A program made the translations under genes and the position numbers. Positions 10,773-21,264 of a DNA stretch of 64,000 bases are shown here, in pieces. The stretch is from Buchnera aphidicola (Protaphis terricola) (lineage in GTDB: Bacteria > Pseudomonadota > Gammaproteobacteria > Enterobacterales > Enterobacteriaceae): contig NZ_OZ060405.1 of assembly GCF_964059145.1 (NCBI RefSeq), forward strand, positions 124,001 through 188,000, read 5' to 3'. Numbering within the stretch: position 1 is the stretch's first letter; every line of letters begins with the position of its first letter. A model generated the notes under the pieces. The model ran no database searches. It was not told where the DNA came from and saw nothing but the letters and a program-made list of their open reading frames with translations.

Positions 10773-12062
10773 ATGAGAGTTTATTTAATTTTAATTTTAC
10801 ATATGTTATTAAGTTTTTTTTCAGTTTGTTTTGCTAGAACTTTTGAAGTTGATAAAATTATTGCAGTTGTAAATAATCAAGTTATATTAAATAAAGATTT
10901 GAATCAAATGCTTTTTTATTTAAAACAAGAAAAAAATAATTTTAAAACACCTTTTAAAATAAATTTTTTAAAAGATAAAATGCTTCAAAAATTAATTATA
11001 GATCATTTAATTTTAGAAGAAGCAAATAAATTAAATATTGTAGTAACTGATTATCAAGTAAATGCTATTCTTCAAAATATTGCTTTTAAAAATCATATTA
11101 CTGTAGAAGAATTAAAAAATAATATTATATTGAATAATACTAATAGTTTTTTTAGTTATCAAGATTATTTAACAAATATTAAAAATTCATTAAAAATTAA
11201 GATAGTACAAGATTATATATTGAAAAATCGTGTGCATGTTTCTGAAAAAAAAATATATTTTTTATTAAAAAAAATAATAAATAAAACAAATGAATTAAAA
11301 AAAATTGACTTAAAATGCATTATTTTACCTTTTAAAAATAATATAGATAAAAAAATAATTTTCAATCAAAAAATTTTAATGAATAATCTTTTTAATAAAA
11401 TTAAAAATTCTAATTTTGATTATTTTTATAATTATTTTAAAAAAAATAAAGATATTTTTTTAATAGAAAATATACCTTTAGATTTTTTAAAAAATTTAAG
11501 AAAGTTATTTTTTGATAAATTATATATTTTTAAAAAAAATCAGATATTAGGACCGATTTTAGGAAAAAAAGGTTTTTATATTTTAAAAGTTAATGATATT
11601 AAAAATAATCATATAGAAAAAATAGAAACTGAATTTCATATTCAGCATATTTTAATACGTCCTTCAATTATATTAAAAGAAATAGAGGCTAAAAAAAATA
11701 TTTTTAAAATATATCATGCTATGAAATTAAAACGTTATAGTTTTGAATATGCTGTCAAAAATTTCTCTCATGATATGTATTCGATTCATAAAAAAGGCGA
11801 TTTAGGATGGTTATCAAAACGATTATTAAATTATTCTTTTAAAAATATTTTAATTAATTTAAATATTAATGAAATTAGTAAGCCAATTAAATCTAGTATT
11901 GGGTGGCATATAATTAAATTATTAGGAAAACGTAAAGTAGATCAAACATGGAAATTAGAAAAAGAAAAAATTTATCAAATTTTACTAAAAGATGAAATAA
12001 AAAAAGTAAAAAAAAGTTGGATTCAAGAATTAAAAGATACATCTTATATAGATATTTTTTAA
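10773..12062 (+). CDS. surA: Periplasmic chaperone/peptidyl-prolyl isomerase SurA
   Basis: Periplasmic chaperone for outer-membrane proteins. It has 429 residues (E. coli 428). A signal peptide of about 21 residues ends in SVCFA, followed by the SurA N-domain (VDKIIAVVNNQVIL). The second parvulin domain is recognisable at about residues 287-390 (FHIQHILIRPS, then GDLGWLSKR and GWHIIKLLGKR). The first parvulin domain, at about 170-275, is much less conserved and lysine/asparagine-rich, consistent with relaxed constraint on a domain known to be dispensable for chaperone function. rsmA follows on the same strand, whereas E. coli has pdxA in between. A 9-A tract lies near 11245 but the frame is intact. 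Confidence 0.95.
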   Translation: MRVYLILILHMLLSFFSVCFARTFEVDKIIAVVNNQVILNKDLNQMLFYLKQEKNNFKTPFKINFLKDKMLQKLIIDHLILEEANKLNIVVTDYQVNAILQNIAFKNHITVEELKNNIILNNTNSFFSYQDYLTNIKNSLKIKIVQDYILKNRVHVSEKKIYFLLKKIINKTNELKKIDLKCIILPFKNNIDKKIIFNQKILMNNLFNKIKNSNFDYFYNYFKKNKDIFLIENIPLDFLKNLRKLFFDKLYIFKKNQILGPILGKKGFYILKVNDIKNNHIEKIETEFHIQHILIRPSIILKEIEAKKNIFKIYHAMKLKRYSFEYAVKNFSHDMYSIHKKGDLGWLSKRLLNYSFKNILINLNINEISKPIKSSIGWHIIKLLGKRKVDQTWKLEKEKIYQILLKDEIKKVKKSWIQELKDTSYIDIF

Positions 12063-12167
12063 AATTTTTATTTTTTATTATTAATAATATTTAAAAGAAA
12101 ATAAATTTTATATTTAATATTTTTTGTAATAAAATATTTTAAATATTTTAATTAATTTATAAAATAA

Positions 12168-12986
12168 ATGAAACAATATATCTCTTTAAAAAAATTTAGT
12201 CAAAATTTTCTTGTAGATTACAATGTAATTCAAAAAATAATTAGATTTATTAATCCAAAATTAAATCAAAAATTAGTTGAAATTGGACCTGGTTTGGCCG
12301 CATTAACTCAACCTATTTGTAATATAATAGATAAATTAATTGTTATTGAAATTGATAAAAATCTATTAATAAGGTTAAAAAAATATTCATTTTATTCTAA
12401 GTTAATAGTATTTTGTGAAGATGCTTTAAAATTTAATTATTTTAAATTATTAAGTCAAAAAAATGAATTAATTCGAATTTTTGGTAATTTACCATATAAT
12501 ATTTCTACACCTTTAATATTATCTTTATTTAAAAAAAATAAAATAATTAAAGATATGAATTTTATGTTACAAAAAGAAGTAGCAGAACGTTTAATAGCTG
12601 CTCCAGGAAATAAGTCATATTGTCGGTTAAGTATTATAGCTCAATATTATTGTAGTATAAAAAAAATATTATATGTTCCTTCAAAATGTTTTAAACCTAG
12701 ACCTAAAGTTGATTCTGTATTTGTTAATTTGATTCCATATACTAAGTATTCGCCTTATTTTACTTTTGACATTAATGTTTTAAGTGATATTACTAATATC
12801 GCTTTTCGAAAAAGAAGAAAAATGTTACGTAATAGTTTAGGTAAAATATTTTCTGAAAAAATTTTAATTGAATTAGGCATTGATTTAAAACTAAGACCAG
12901 AAAATATTTCTATATCAAAATATTGTAAGTTATCTAATTATATAGTAAAAAATAATATAAATTTAAAACATATACTTTTTAAGTAA
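12168..12986 (+). CDS. rsmA: 16S rRNA dimethyladenosine transferase (KsgA)
   Basis: Dimethylates the two adjacent adenines in the 3'-terminal hairpin of 16S rRNA, a late 30S maturation step. It has 272 residues (E. coli 273). SAM-binding motif I is VEIGPGLAALT at residues 37-47, and the catalytic NLPY motif is at 107-110 followed by NIST. KPRPKVDS and the FRKRRKMLRNSLG helix are conserved in the C-terminal part. The N-terminal FSQNFLVD is the family start. apaH begins 8 bases after the stop; apaG, which lies between them in E. coli, is absent. Confidence 0.97.
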   Translation: MKQYISLKKFSQNFLVDYNVIQKIIRFINPKLNQKLVEIGPGLAALTQPICNIIDKLIVIEIDKNLLIRLKKYSFYSKLIVFCEDALKFNYFKLLSQKNELIRIFGNLPYNISTPLILSLFKKNKIIKDMNFMLQKEVAERLIAAPGNKSYCRLSIIAQYYCSIKKILYVPSKCFKPRPKVDSVFVNLIPYTKYSPYFTFDINVLSDITNIAFRKRRKMLRNSLGKIFSEKILIELGIDLKLRPENISISKYCKLSNYIVKNNINLKHILFK

Positions 12987-12994
12987 TAAAAATT

Positions 12995-13816
12995 ATGAGC
13001 AGATATTTCATTAGTGATATTCATGGTTGTTATAAAGAATTTAAGTTACTTTTAAAAAAATCAGGTTTTAATACTAAAACAGATTATTTATGGATTGCAG
13101 GAGATTTAGTTTCTAGGGGTCCAAATTCTTTAGAAGTATTAAGATATTTATACTCTATTAGAGATAGAATAAAAGTAGTTCTTGGAAATCATGATTTAAA
13201 TTTAATTGCAGTATATTCTGGTATTAAGAAAAATAAAAAGAAAAATTTTTTTGATAGCATTTTAAATGCTAAAGATAGTGATAAATTAATTAATTGGCTT
13301 CGTGCTCAATCTTTTTTAAGAATTGATGAAAAAGAGAAAATTATTATGGTACATGCAGGTATTAGCCCGAATTGGAATATCGAAACAACAAAAAAATATG
13401 CATTAGAAATTAAAAATATTTTATCAAGTAGTGATTATTGTTTATTTTTAAAATCAATTTTAAATAACAAAGTAGATTATTTGGATTTTAATTCTCAAAA
13501 AAATAATCGATTAAAATATATTATTAATGTTTTTACACGCATAAGATATTGTTATCCTAATGGAAAATTAAACTTAATATATAAACAATCTCCTGATTTA
13601 ATTAAAGATAAATTGTTATTACCATGGTTTCTTACATTAAAAAAGACTATAAATGAATATTCTATTATTTTCGGACACTGGTCTTCTTTAAAAGGAACAA
13701 AAGTTCCTTTTAAATTTTTTCCATTAGATAATGGTTGTTGTTGGGGTGGAGAATTATTTATGTTAAGATGGGAAGATAAGAAATGTTTTTTCCAACCTTA
13801 TCAAAAAAATATATAA
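12995..13816 (+). CDS. apaH: Bis(5'-nucleosyl)-tetraphosphatase, symmetrical
   Basis: Hydrolyses Ap4A to two ADP and also acts as an RNA decapping enzyme in E. coli. It has 273 residues (E. coli 280). The calcineurin-type metallophosphoesterase signatures are all present: SDIHGCYKEF near residue 7, GDLVSRGPNS near 35, VLGNHDLN near 63 and VHAGISPNW near 117, with FGHWSS near 230. It is close behind rsmA and probably co-transcribed with it. It converges on folA with only 17 bases between the stop codons. Confidence 0.96.
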   Translation: MSRYFISDIHGCYKEFKLLLKKSGFNTKTDYLWIAGDLVSRGPNSLEVLRYLYSIRDRIKVVLGNHDLNLIAVYSGIKKNKKKNFFDSILNAKDSDKLINWLRAQSFLRIDEKEKIIMVHAGISPNWNIETTKKYALEIKNILSSSDYCLFLKSILNNKVDYLDFNSQKNNRLKYIINVFTRIRYCYPNGKLNLIYKQSPDLIKDKLLLPWFLTLKKTINEYSIIFGHWSSLKGTKVPFKFFPLDNGCCWGGELFMLRWEDKKCFFQPYQKNI

Positions 13817-13833
13817 AAATTTAATATCAAATA

Positions 13834-14328
13834 TTATCTTATTAATATTTCCAAAAGAAAATCATAAGCATGCTTACTATCTTTTTTAATTTCTTTTTTA
13901 AATATTGTTTTCCATTTTTTGAACATTGTATATTTAGGAAAATATGTATCTCCAGAAATATTACAATTAACATGGGTTAGGTATAATTTATTAGCATAAA
14001 ATAACATTTGTTTATATATTTTTTCTCCTCCAATTACCATAATTTCTTCATTTTTTTTATTTTTTAAATGTGCGGAAATAATTGCATTGTGAATTGAATT
14101 AGCCCATATAATATTTTTTTTATTAATTTTTTTATGACTTATGACTATATTAGTACGCATGGGTAATGGATTTTTAATAGATTCCCAAGTTAAACGACCC
14201 ATAATAATATTTTTATATATTGTATTTTTTCTAAACCATTTTAAATCTTTTGGAAGGTTCCATGGTATTTGATTATGATTACCAATAATAAGATTATTGG
14301 AAATAGCAGCAATTAAACTAATGTTCAT
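13834..14328 (-). CDS. folA: Dihydrofolate reductase
   Basis: Reduces dihydrofolate to tetrahydrofolate with NADPH, needed for thymidylate and one-carbon metabolism. It has 164 residues (E. coli 159). Key residues are visible: Trp23 and the active-site acidic Asp28 in PWNLPKDLKWF, the NADPH-binding MGRLTWES, and IMVIGGEKIY. The cytoplasmic enzyme is encoded just downstream of carB on the same strand, separated by 66 bases that contain an inverted repeat. Confidence 0.96.
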   Translation of the reverse strand: MNISLIAAISNNLIIGNHNQIPWNLPKDLKWFRKNTIYKNIIMGRLTWESIKNPLPMRTNIVISHKKINKKNIIWANSIHNAIISAHLKNKKNEEIMVIGGEKIYKQMLFYANKLYLTHVNCNISGDTYFPKYTMFKKWKTIFKKEIKKDSKHAYDFLLEILIR

Positions 14329-14362
14329 ATTGTTTATATTTTTAAAAAATTGTAATTTTTTT

Positions 14363-14387
14363 ACAACATATTTATTAAATATGTTGT
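14363..14387. repeat. Inverted repeat between carB and folA
   Basis: An 11-bp perfect stem with a 3-base loop (left arm ACAACATATTT, right arm its complement). It lies just after the carB stop and before the folA start, both on the minus strand. A T-run follows on the plus strand, but on the minus strand the hairpin is followed by an A-rich stretch, so it is not a textbook terminator for carAB. It could be an mRNA 3'-end stabiliser. Confidence 0.5.
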
Positions 14388-14394
14388 TTTTAAT

Positions 14395-17300
14395 TTAAAA
14401 TAAATTTATTTTTTTATGAAGTTTTTGTAATGATATTATATTTTTTGTAGGATTTTCATTTAATGCCATAACTGTTGCAAATGCGCCATTAATTGTTGTG
14501 TCATAATGTACTTTATATTGTAATGCACTACGACAAATTAATTTTGAATCTCTAATTCCTTGATGACAAGATGTTGTATTAATAATATATGCATATTCTC
14601 CATTTTTTAGACGGTCTTGTATATGTGGTCTACCTTCATGTACTTTATTTACTAGTCTAGAAATAATTCCAGATTTTTTCAGGGCTATAGATGTCCCCTT
14701 AGTTGCATCGATTTTAAAACCAAATTTTTTCAATTTAATAGCTAAATCTACAATATTTTTTTTATCATTATCTCTAACTGATAGTAATACACGACCAGAC
14801 TTTTTCATATTTGTATGTGCACTTAGCATTGCTTTTGAAAATGCTTCTGAAAAACTTTTTCCAATACCCATTACTTCACCTGTAGATCTCATTTCTGGTC
14901 CTAGTATAGGATCTACTTCTTGAAATTTATCAAAAGGAAGTACTGCTTCTTTAACTGAAAAATATGATGGAATAATTTCTTTTGTATAACCTTGTTGTTT
15001 TAATGTTTTACCATACATGACACGTGCAGAGATTTTTGCAAGTGCTAATCCTGTAGCTTTTGATACAAATGGAACAGTTCGAGATGCTCTTGGATTTACT
15101 TCAATAATGTATATATCATTATTTTTAATTGCAAATTGTACATTCATAAGTCCTTTAACAGATAACTCTAAAGCTAATTTTTTTACTTGTTCTCTAATAT
15201 TATCTTGAGTTTTTTTTGTCAGTGTATATGCTGGTAAAGAGCATGCTGAATCTCCAGAATGAACTCCAGCTTGTTCGATATGTTCCATAATACCACCAAT
15301 TAATACTGTTTCTCCGTCACATATTGCATCTACATCTACTTCAGTTGCATAATTTAAATATTGATCTAATAAAATTGGATTATTATTTTTTTTATTTATT
15401 GTAGTTTTAAAGTAGCTACTTAGCTCAGATGGTTTATAAACAATTTCCATAGATCTTCCACCTAAAACATAAGATGGTCGAACCATAATAGGATAACCAA
15501 TTTTTAATGCTTTTTGATGAGCTTCTTCTAATTTGAAAACTATTGAATTTAAAGGTTGTTTTAAATTTAATTTTTTTACAATTTTTTGAAATCTATTTCT
15601 ATCTTCTGCTTGATCAATAGAATCTGGTTTTGTTCCAATAATTGGTATTTTTTCTTTTTCAAATTCTTTTGCTAATTTTAAAGGTGTTTGTCCACCATAT
15701 TGAATAATAACTCCTTTAGGTTTTTCAATTCTTACTATTTCTAAAACATTTTCTAATGTAATTGGTTCAAAATATAGTCGATCCGAAGTATCATAATCAG
15801 TAGATACAGTTTCTGGATTACAATTTATCATAATTGCTTCAAAACCATCTTTTCTTAATGCTTGTGCTGCATGTACACAACAATAGTCAAATTCTATACC
15901 TTGTCCAATTCTATTAGGACCACCTCCTATTATAATAATTTTTTTTTCATTTTTAATTGGTTGAGATTCACATTCATCTTCCCAAGTAGAATACATATAC
16001 GCCGTTTCAGTAGAAAATTCAGCTGAACATGTATCAATTCTTTTATAAACAGGATGTAAATTTAATTGATATCTTAGATTACGTATATCTTTTTCTTTTG
16101 TATTAGTTAAAATTGATATGCGTAAGTCTGAAAAACCTTTTCTTTTAATAAAATATAAAAATTTATAATTTAATTCCATTAAACTATAATTTTTAATTTT
16201 TTCTTCTAAATATATAATTTCTTGAATTTGTACAAGAAACCATGGATCAATAGATGTTAATTCAAATACATTATCTATAGACATACCTAATCTAAAAGCA
16301 TCTCCAATATACCAAATTCTTTCAGCACCAGCTTCTTTTAATTCACGTCTAATTTTTATTAAATATTTTGGATCAAGTTTAGGTATTTTAGAGTCAAATC
16401 CACTAAGTCCAATTTCTAATCCTCTAATGGCTTTTTGTATTGATTCTTGAAAAGTTCTTCCTATAGCCATTACTTCTCCGATAGATTTCATTTGAGTAGT
16501 TAATCTATCATTACATCCTGGGAATTTTTCAAAATTAAATCTAGGTATTTTTGTAACTATATAATCTATTGATGGCTCAAATGATGCTGTTGTACCATTA
16601 CCTGTAATATCATTAGCTAATTCATCTAATGTATATCCTACTGCTAATTTAGCAGCTATTTTTGCTATTGGAAACCCTGTAGCTTTAGATGCTAATGCAG
16701 AAGAACGTGATACTCTTGGATTCATTTCAATTACAATCATTCGACCATTTTTAGGGTTAATTGCGAATTGTACATTAGAACCTCCTGTTTCTACTCCAAT
16801 TTCTTGTAAAATTTTTATAGATGCATTTCTCATAACTTGATATTCTTTATCAGTTAAAGTTTGAGCTGGTGCTATAGTAATTGAATCTCCTGTATGAATT
16901 CCCATTGGGTCTAAATTTTCAATTGAACATACAATAATACAATTATTATTTTTATCTCTTACAACTTCCATTTCATATTCTTTCCAACCAATTAATGATT
17001 CATCAATTAGTAATTCATTGGTAGGAGATAACTTCAAACCTCTTTCACAAATTTCTTCAAATTCTTCTTGGTTGTAAGCAATCCCCCCACCGTTTCCACC
17101 CATAGTAAAAGAAGGTCGAATAATACATGGGAATCCTACATTTTTTAAAACTATTTGAGCTTCTTTAATATTATTTGCAATTCCACATTTTGCTGTGTTT
17201 AGATTGAGTTTCTTCATTGAAAATTCGAATAATTTTCTATTTTCTGCTTTATTGATTGCATCAATTGTAGCACCAATAATTTTTACATTAAATTTCTTTA

Positions 17301-17622
17301 ATATTCCTCTATGATTTAGTTCTAAAGCACAATTTAATGCTGTTTGGCCGCCCATTGTAGGTAATAGTGCATCTGGTTTTTCTTTAATTATAATTTTTTT
17401 TACTATTTTCCAGTGGATAGGTTCAATATATGTAGCATGAGCCATATATGGGTCAGTCATGATAGTAGCTGGATTAGAGTTAACAAGGATAACTTTATAA
17501 CCCTCTTCATAAAGCGCTTTGCATGCTTGCGCGCCTGAATAATCAAATTCACATGCTTGTCCAATAATAATAGGACCTGCCCCAAGAATTAAAATGGATT
17601 TTATATCAGTAGATTTAGGCAT
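14395..17622 (-). CDS. carB: Carbamoyl-phosphate synthase large subunit
   Basis: Synthesises carbamoyl phosphate from bicarbonate, ATP and CarA-derived ammonia for arginine and pyrimidine synthesis. It has 1075 residues (E. coli 1073). Two homologous ATP-grasp halves are evident: [20 protein letters not shown] at residue 11 onwards and [20 protein letters not shown] near residue 565. Each has glycine-rich loops ([16 protein letters not shown]) and metal-binding ENPR-type motifs ([24 protein letters not shown]). The last about 140 residues are the MGS-like allosteric domain. carA lies just upstream with 13 bases between, an intact carAB operon. Confidence 0.98.
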   Translation of the reverse strand: MPKSTDIKSILILGAGPIIIGQACEFDYSGAQACKALYEEGYKVILVNSNPATIMTDPYMAHATYIEPIHWKIVKKIIIKEKPDALLPTMGGQTALNCALELNHRGILKKFNVKIIGATIDAINKAENRKLFEFSMKKLNLNTAKCGIANNIKEAQIVLKNVGFPCIIRPSFTMGGNGGGIAYNQEEFEEICERGLKLSPTNELLIDESLIGWKEYEMEVVRDKNNNCIIVCSIENLDPMGIHTGDSITIAPAQTLTDKEYQVMRNASIKILQEIGVETGGSNVQFAINPKNGRMIVIEMNPRVSRSSALASKATGFPIAKIAAKLAVGYTLDELANDITGNGTTASFEPSIDYIVTKIPRFNFEKFPGCNDRLTTQMKSIGEVMAIGRTFQESIQKAIRGLEIGLSGFDSKIPKLDPKYLIKIRRELKEAGAERIWYIGDAFRLGMSIDNVFELTSIDPWFLVQIQEIIYLEEKIKNYSLMELNYKFLYFIKRKGFSDLRISILTNTKEKDIRNLRYQLNLHPVYKRIDTCSAEFSTETAYMYSTWEDECESQPIKNEKKIIIIGGGPNRIGQGIEFDYCCVHAAQALRKDGFEAIMINCNPETVSTDYDTSDRLYFEPITLENVLEIVRIEKPKGVIIQYGGQTPLKLAKEFEKEKIPIIGTKPDSIDQAEDRNRFQKIVKKLNLKQPLNSIVFKLEEAHQKALKIGYPIMVRPSYVLGGRSMEIVYKPSELSSYFKTTINKKNNNPILLDQYLNYATEVDVDAICDGETVLIGGIMEHIEQAGVHSGDSACSLPAYTLTKKTQDNIREQVKKLALELSVKGLMNVQFAIKNNDIYIIEVNPRASRTVPFVSKATGLALAKISARVMYGKTLKQQGYTKEIIPSYFSVKEAVLPFDKFQEVDPILGPEMRSTGEVMGIGKSFSEAFSKAMLSAHTNMKKSGRVLLSVRDNDKKNIVDLAIKLKKFGFKIDATKGTSIALKKSGIISRLVNKVHEGRPHIQDRLKNGEYAYIINTTSCHQGIRDSKLICRSALQYKVHYDTTINGAFATVMALNENPTKNIISLQKLHKKINLF

Positions 17623-17635
17623 TTTTTTTTCCTAA

Positions 17636-18772
17636 CTAATTACTGAATTTTGATTGATTAAGTAATTTTATAAAATGATCAAATAAAGAAGAAGCATCGT
17701 GTGGCCCAGGACTAGCTTCTGGATGTCCCTGAAAACTAAAAGCAAGCTTATTTTTTAAACGTAGTCCTTGTAAAGTACCATCAAATAGAGAAGTATGTGT
17801 TATAGAAATATTATTTGGTATATTTTTGATATCAACTGTAAAACTATGGTTTTGAGAAGTAATCATTACTCGGTTTGTTTTTAATTCTTTTACTGGATGA
17901 TTAGCACCATGATGGCCAAATTTCATTTTAATAATATTAGCTCCACTAGCTAATGCAAGAAGTTGATGTCCTAAGCATATCCCAAATATTGGAAGATTAA
18001 TTTTTAAAAAATATTGAATAGTTTTAATTGCATAATTACAAGGTCTTGGATCCCCTGGTCCATTTGATAAAAAAATTCCATCAGGAGCTAAATTTAATAC
18101 TGTTTTTATATTTGTAGTAGCAGGTACTACAGTTAGATAACATCCCCTATCTACTAGCATACGTAATATATTTCGTTTTACACCAAAATCATATACAATA
18201 ATATGAAATAAATTTTTTTTTTGAAGATTATGTTTTTTATGCAAAGTAAAACTACCTTTGTTCCAATTATAAATTTTTTTAGTAGTTACTTTTTTAGCTA
18301 AATCTAATCCTTGTAAACTTAAACATTTTTTTGCTTTTTCATGTGCTATAAAATAATTTTCTTTAGTATCTGTAATAATGCATCCATTTTGAGATCCTTT
18401 CATTCGTAAAATACGTGTTAATTTTCTTGTATCAATATCTGATATTGCTATTATATTATTTTCTTTTAAGTAAGAAGAAAAATTTTTTTCACTTCGGTAA
18501 TTACTTGATATTGGTGAAATATCACGAATAATTAAACCACGTATATGTATTTTAGATGATTCCTCATCATTATGATTAGTTCCGATATTTCCAATATGAG
18601 GGTGTGTTAATGTTACAATTTGATTTGAATAAGAAGGGTCGGTAATAATTTCTTGGTACCCAGTTATTGATGTATTAAAAACAATTTCTCCTACAGTTAT
18701 TCCTTTAACTCCGATATAACGTCCACAAAATTTAGTGCCATCTTCTAAAACTAATACTGCTGATTGGCCCAA
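17636..18772 (-). CDS. carA: Carbamoyl-phosphate synthase small subunit (TTG start)
   Basis: Glutaminase subunit that supplies ammonia to CarB. I choose the TTG at 18772, giving 378 residues beginning (M)[14 protein letters not shown], which aligns residue for residue with E. coli CarA (382) and has a strong GGAGG ribosome-binding site 4 bases upstream. An in-frame TTG four codons earlier would overlap that site. The class I glutamine amidotransferase domain carries the nucleophile Cys266 in GICLGHQLL, with [10 protein letters not shown] holding the His and Glu partners. The upstream 188 bases before dapB must contain the promoter; I could not identify ArgR or PurR boxes. Confidence 0.96.
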   Translation of the reverse strand: MGQSAVLVLEDGTKFCGRYIGVKGITVGEIVFNTSITGYQEIITDPSYSNQIVTLTHPHIGNIGTNHNDEESSKIHIRGLIIRDISPISSNYRSEKNFSSYLKENNIIAISDIDTRKLTRILRMKGSQNGCIITDTKENYFIAHEKAKKCLSLQGLDLAKKVTTKKIYNWNKGSFTLHKKHNLQKKNLFHIIVYDFGVKRNILRMLVDRGCYLTVVPATTNIKTVLNLAPDGIFLSNGPGDPRPCNYAIKTIQYFLKINLPIFGICLGHQLLALASGANIIKMKFGHHGANHPVKELKTNRVMITSQNHSFTVDIKNIPNNISITHTSLFDGTLQGLRLKNKLAFSFQGHPEASPGPHDASSLFDHFIKLLNQSKFSN

Positions 18773-18960
18773 AGCATCCTCCAAAAAATTTTTTCAATTT
18801 TGGTTAAATTTAAATAATATTAAAATATTTTGAAAAAATTAGATTTTATTTTAACTAAAATTAATATTTTTGTCTATTATCATCATTAATATTTTATATA
18901 TTCATTTATTTCTATTTTTTTAAAGTAATAAATAATTTTATATTGAGATTTTAAAAATTT

Positions 18961-19779
18961 TTATAATATACTTTTTAAAAAATCTTTCATACTGAATATT
19001 CCTTGGTTTTTTGAAGAAATCCAAATAGCAGTTTGAATTGCTCCTTGAGCAAAGCATTTTCTATTAAAAGCTGTATGAGTAATTTTAATTTCTTCTTTTG
19101 GATTTGTAAAAATAACAGAATGTTTACCAATTATATTCCCTGATCTTATACTAGAAAATCCAATTTTTTTCAACTTTCTAGATTTTCCTATTCCTTTTTT
19201 ATAATATAATGAATCTTGATCTAAATTTAATTTCATGATTTTTGCTATTTTTTCTCCAATAGTTAAAGCAGTTCCTGAAGGAATATCAATTTTATTACGA
19301 TGATGAAATTCTATAATATCTATATCTGAAGTATTACCTATTATCTGAGCAGTTTTTTTTACTAGTTCAAAAATTAAGTTTATTCCTATACTAAAATTTG
19401 CAGATTTTAATATAGAAATATTTTTTGAATATGAAGTAATTATTTTATTTTCTTCATATGTAAATCCAGTTGTACCAATAATCATATTTTTTTTAAATAT
19501 ATTACAGTATTTTAAATGTTTCAATGTGCTTTTTGGATTTGTAAAATCAATTAATACATCGAAATTATTTTTTTTTATATCTATTCTATCTTGAATTAAT
19601 ACTCCTATTTTACCTATACCTATTACTTCTCCAACATCCTGATTAATAAATGGATTATTTTTTCTTGCTATCGTAGATGTTAAACAAATTTTTTTATTTT
19701 TTTGTATTTCTTTAATTAATATTTTTCCCATTCTACCTAAGGGACCGCTAATTGCGATTCGAGTTATTTTTTTATTCAT
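18961..19779 (-). CDS. dapB: 4-hydroxy-tetrahydrodipicolinate reductase
   Basis: NAD(P)H-dependent reductase of the diaminopimelate/lysine pathway, providing peptidoglycan precursor and an essential amino acid. It has 272 residues (E. coli 273). The Rossmann motif GPLGRMG is near residue 14, and the catalytic region IEFHHRNKIDIPSGTA near residue 158 contains the HH pair and the substrate-binding Lys. TTGFT near residue 104 is the conserved nucleotide/substrate loop. The order dapB-carA-carB is as in E. coli. Confidence 0.97.
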   Translation of the reverse strand: MNKKITRIAISGPLGRMGKILIKEIQKNKKICLTSTIARKNNPFINQDVGEVIGIGKIGVLIQDRIDIKKNNFDVLIDFTNPKSTLKHLKYCNIFKKNMIIGTTGFTYEENKIITSYSKNISILKSANFSIGINLIFELVKKTAQIIGNTSDIDIIEFHHRNKIDIPSGTALTIGEKIAKIMKLNLDQDSLYYKKGIGKSRKLKKIGFSSIRSGNIIGKHSVIFTNPKEEIKITHTAFNRKCFAQGAIQTAIWISSKNQGIFSMKDFLKSIL

Positions 19780-19797
19780 AATAATTTCTTAGTTTAA

Positions 19798-20730
19798 TTA
19801 TAAAAATAAGTTTTTAGGAATATTAAAAGTAATTTCTTCTTTAGTTCCTGGCATTTCTTTTATTGTTATAGCACCTATTTTTTGCAAGTACTTTACTACT
19901 TGTTTTACTAAAAATTCAGGTGCTGATGCTCCTGCAGTAATACCAATATATTTTTTATTTTTTATCCATTTTTTTTTAATCTCTAAAAATGATTCAATTT
20001 GTTTTGTATATATTCCTGTTTCTTTTCCTATTTCTGTTAAACGATTAGTATTAGAAGAATTTTTTGAACCAATTACAAATATTATATTAGAAATTTTTGA
20101 TAATTTAAGAATGGCATTTTGTCGATTAGTTGTTGCATAACATATATCTTCTTTTTTGGGGCCAGAAATATATGGAAATTTTTTTTTTAAAGATTTAATA
20201 ATATTTTGAGTGTTTTTAATAGATAATGTTGTTTGTGTAAAGTAATTTAATTTTCTATTGTTTTTAACTGATATTTTTTTTATATCTTTAATTGATTGAA
20301 TTAGATGTATTTTACTATCTTTATTATTATAATGACCCAATGTTCCAATTACTTCAGGATGATTTTTATGACCAATAAAAATAGTTTCTATACCTTTTTT
20401 ACTTGAATTTTCAACTTCTTTGTGCACTTTTGTTACTAGTGGGCAAGTTGCATTTAAAATAATTAATTTTTTTTTTATAGCTTCTTCTTTAGTTTTTTTT
20501 GATACTCCATGCGCAGAAAAAACAACGATTGAATAATTAGGGATATCTGAAATTTTTTCAACAAATATAACTTTTTTTTTACGTAATTTTTCAATAATAT
20601 ATTTATTGTGTACTAATTCATGTTTGATATAAATAACTTTTTTATAAAATTTTAAAGCATTTTCTACAATGGAAATGGCTCTTTTAACACCTGCACAAAA
20701 TCCTCTTGGATTAGCTAATACAATATGCAT
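19798..20730 (-). CDS. ispH: 4-hydroxy-3-methylbut-2-enyl diphosphate reductase
   Basis: [4Fe-4S] enzyme of the last MEP-pathway step, producing IPP and DMAPP. It has 310 residues (E. coli 316). The three cluster cysteines are Cys12 (RGFCAG), Cys96 (NATCPLV) and Cys197 (DICYATTNRQ), the same positions as in E. coli. Other family motifs are FSAHGVS near residue 71, the substrate-binding histidines in ELVHNK and GHKNHPEV, and GITAGASAPE near the C terminus. It lies 18 bases upstream of dapB. E. coli has rihC between ispH and dapB and fkpB between lspA and ispH; both are absent here. Confidence 0.97.
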   Translation of the reverse strand: MHIVLANPRGFCAGVKRAISIVENALKFYKKVIYIKHELVHNKYIIEKLRKKKVIFVEKISDIPNYSIVVFSAHGVSKKTKEEAIKKKLIILNATCPLVTKVHKEVENSSKKGIETIFIGHKNHPEVIGTLGHYNNKDSKIHLIQSIKDIKKISVKNNRKLNYFTQTTLSIKNTQNIIKSLKKKFPYISGPKKEDICYATTNRQNAILKLSKISNIIFVIGSKNSSNTNRLTEIGKETGIYTKQIESFLEIKKKWIKNKKYIGITAGASAPEFLVKQVVKYLQKIGAITIKEMPGTKEEITFNIPKNLFL

Positions 20731-20802
20731 ATTAGAATTCTCTAAAAATATTTACGTTTAAAAAATATATTTTTTTTATTGTCAGTATATTAAATTATTT
20801 TT

Positions 20803-21264
20803 TTAAAATTTTATATATCTTTTTATGTATATAATTATCCCAATAAATATACTAAAATCAGATATATTAAATGTTGGAAAATGCCAATTTTTAATATGTA
20901 TATCGATAAAATCTATGACAAATCCATAATATAGACGATCTATTAAATTACCTATTGCTCCTGAAATAATAAAACAATAAGATAATTTTTTATATTTTAT
21001 TTTTAGGTTTATAAGTTCTTTGAATATTAATAATATAATAATTATATTTATTAGTGATAAAAAAAATCTATTCCATAATGTTTTATTTGATAAAATACTA
21101 AATGCTATACCATAATTATGCACATGAAATAAATTCAATATTGATAAAATTTTTTTATTTTCATACAAATATAAATAATTCAAAATCCAATATTTAGAAA
21201 AAACATCTAATGTTATTATCAGAATAATGATAATATAATAATAATTTTTATATATTTTTTTCAT
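20803..21264 (-). CDS. lspA: Lipoprotein signal peptidase (signal peptidase II)
   Basis: Inner-membrane aspartyl protease that removes the signal peptide of prolipoproteins. It has 153 residues (E. coli 164) with four predicted membrane helices. The catalytic aspartates are visible in [20 protein letters not shown] and [10 protein letters not shown]. The N-terminal conserved DVFSKYWI and [11 protein letters not shown] are present. Its start overlaps the end of ileS by four bases, so the two are translationally coupled, as in the E. coli ribF-ileS-lspA operon. The presence of lspA implies some lipoproteins persist despite genome reduction. Confidence 0.95.
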   Translation of the reverse strand: MKKIYKNYYYIIIILIITLDVFSKYWILNYLYLYENKKILSILNLFHVHNYGIAFSILSNKTLWNRFFLSLINIIIILLIFKELINLKIKYKKLSYCFIISGAIGNLIDRLYYGFVIDFIDIHIKNWHFPTFNISDFSIFIGIIIYIKRYIKF

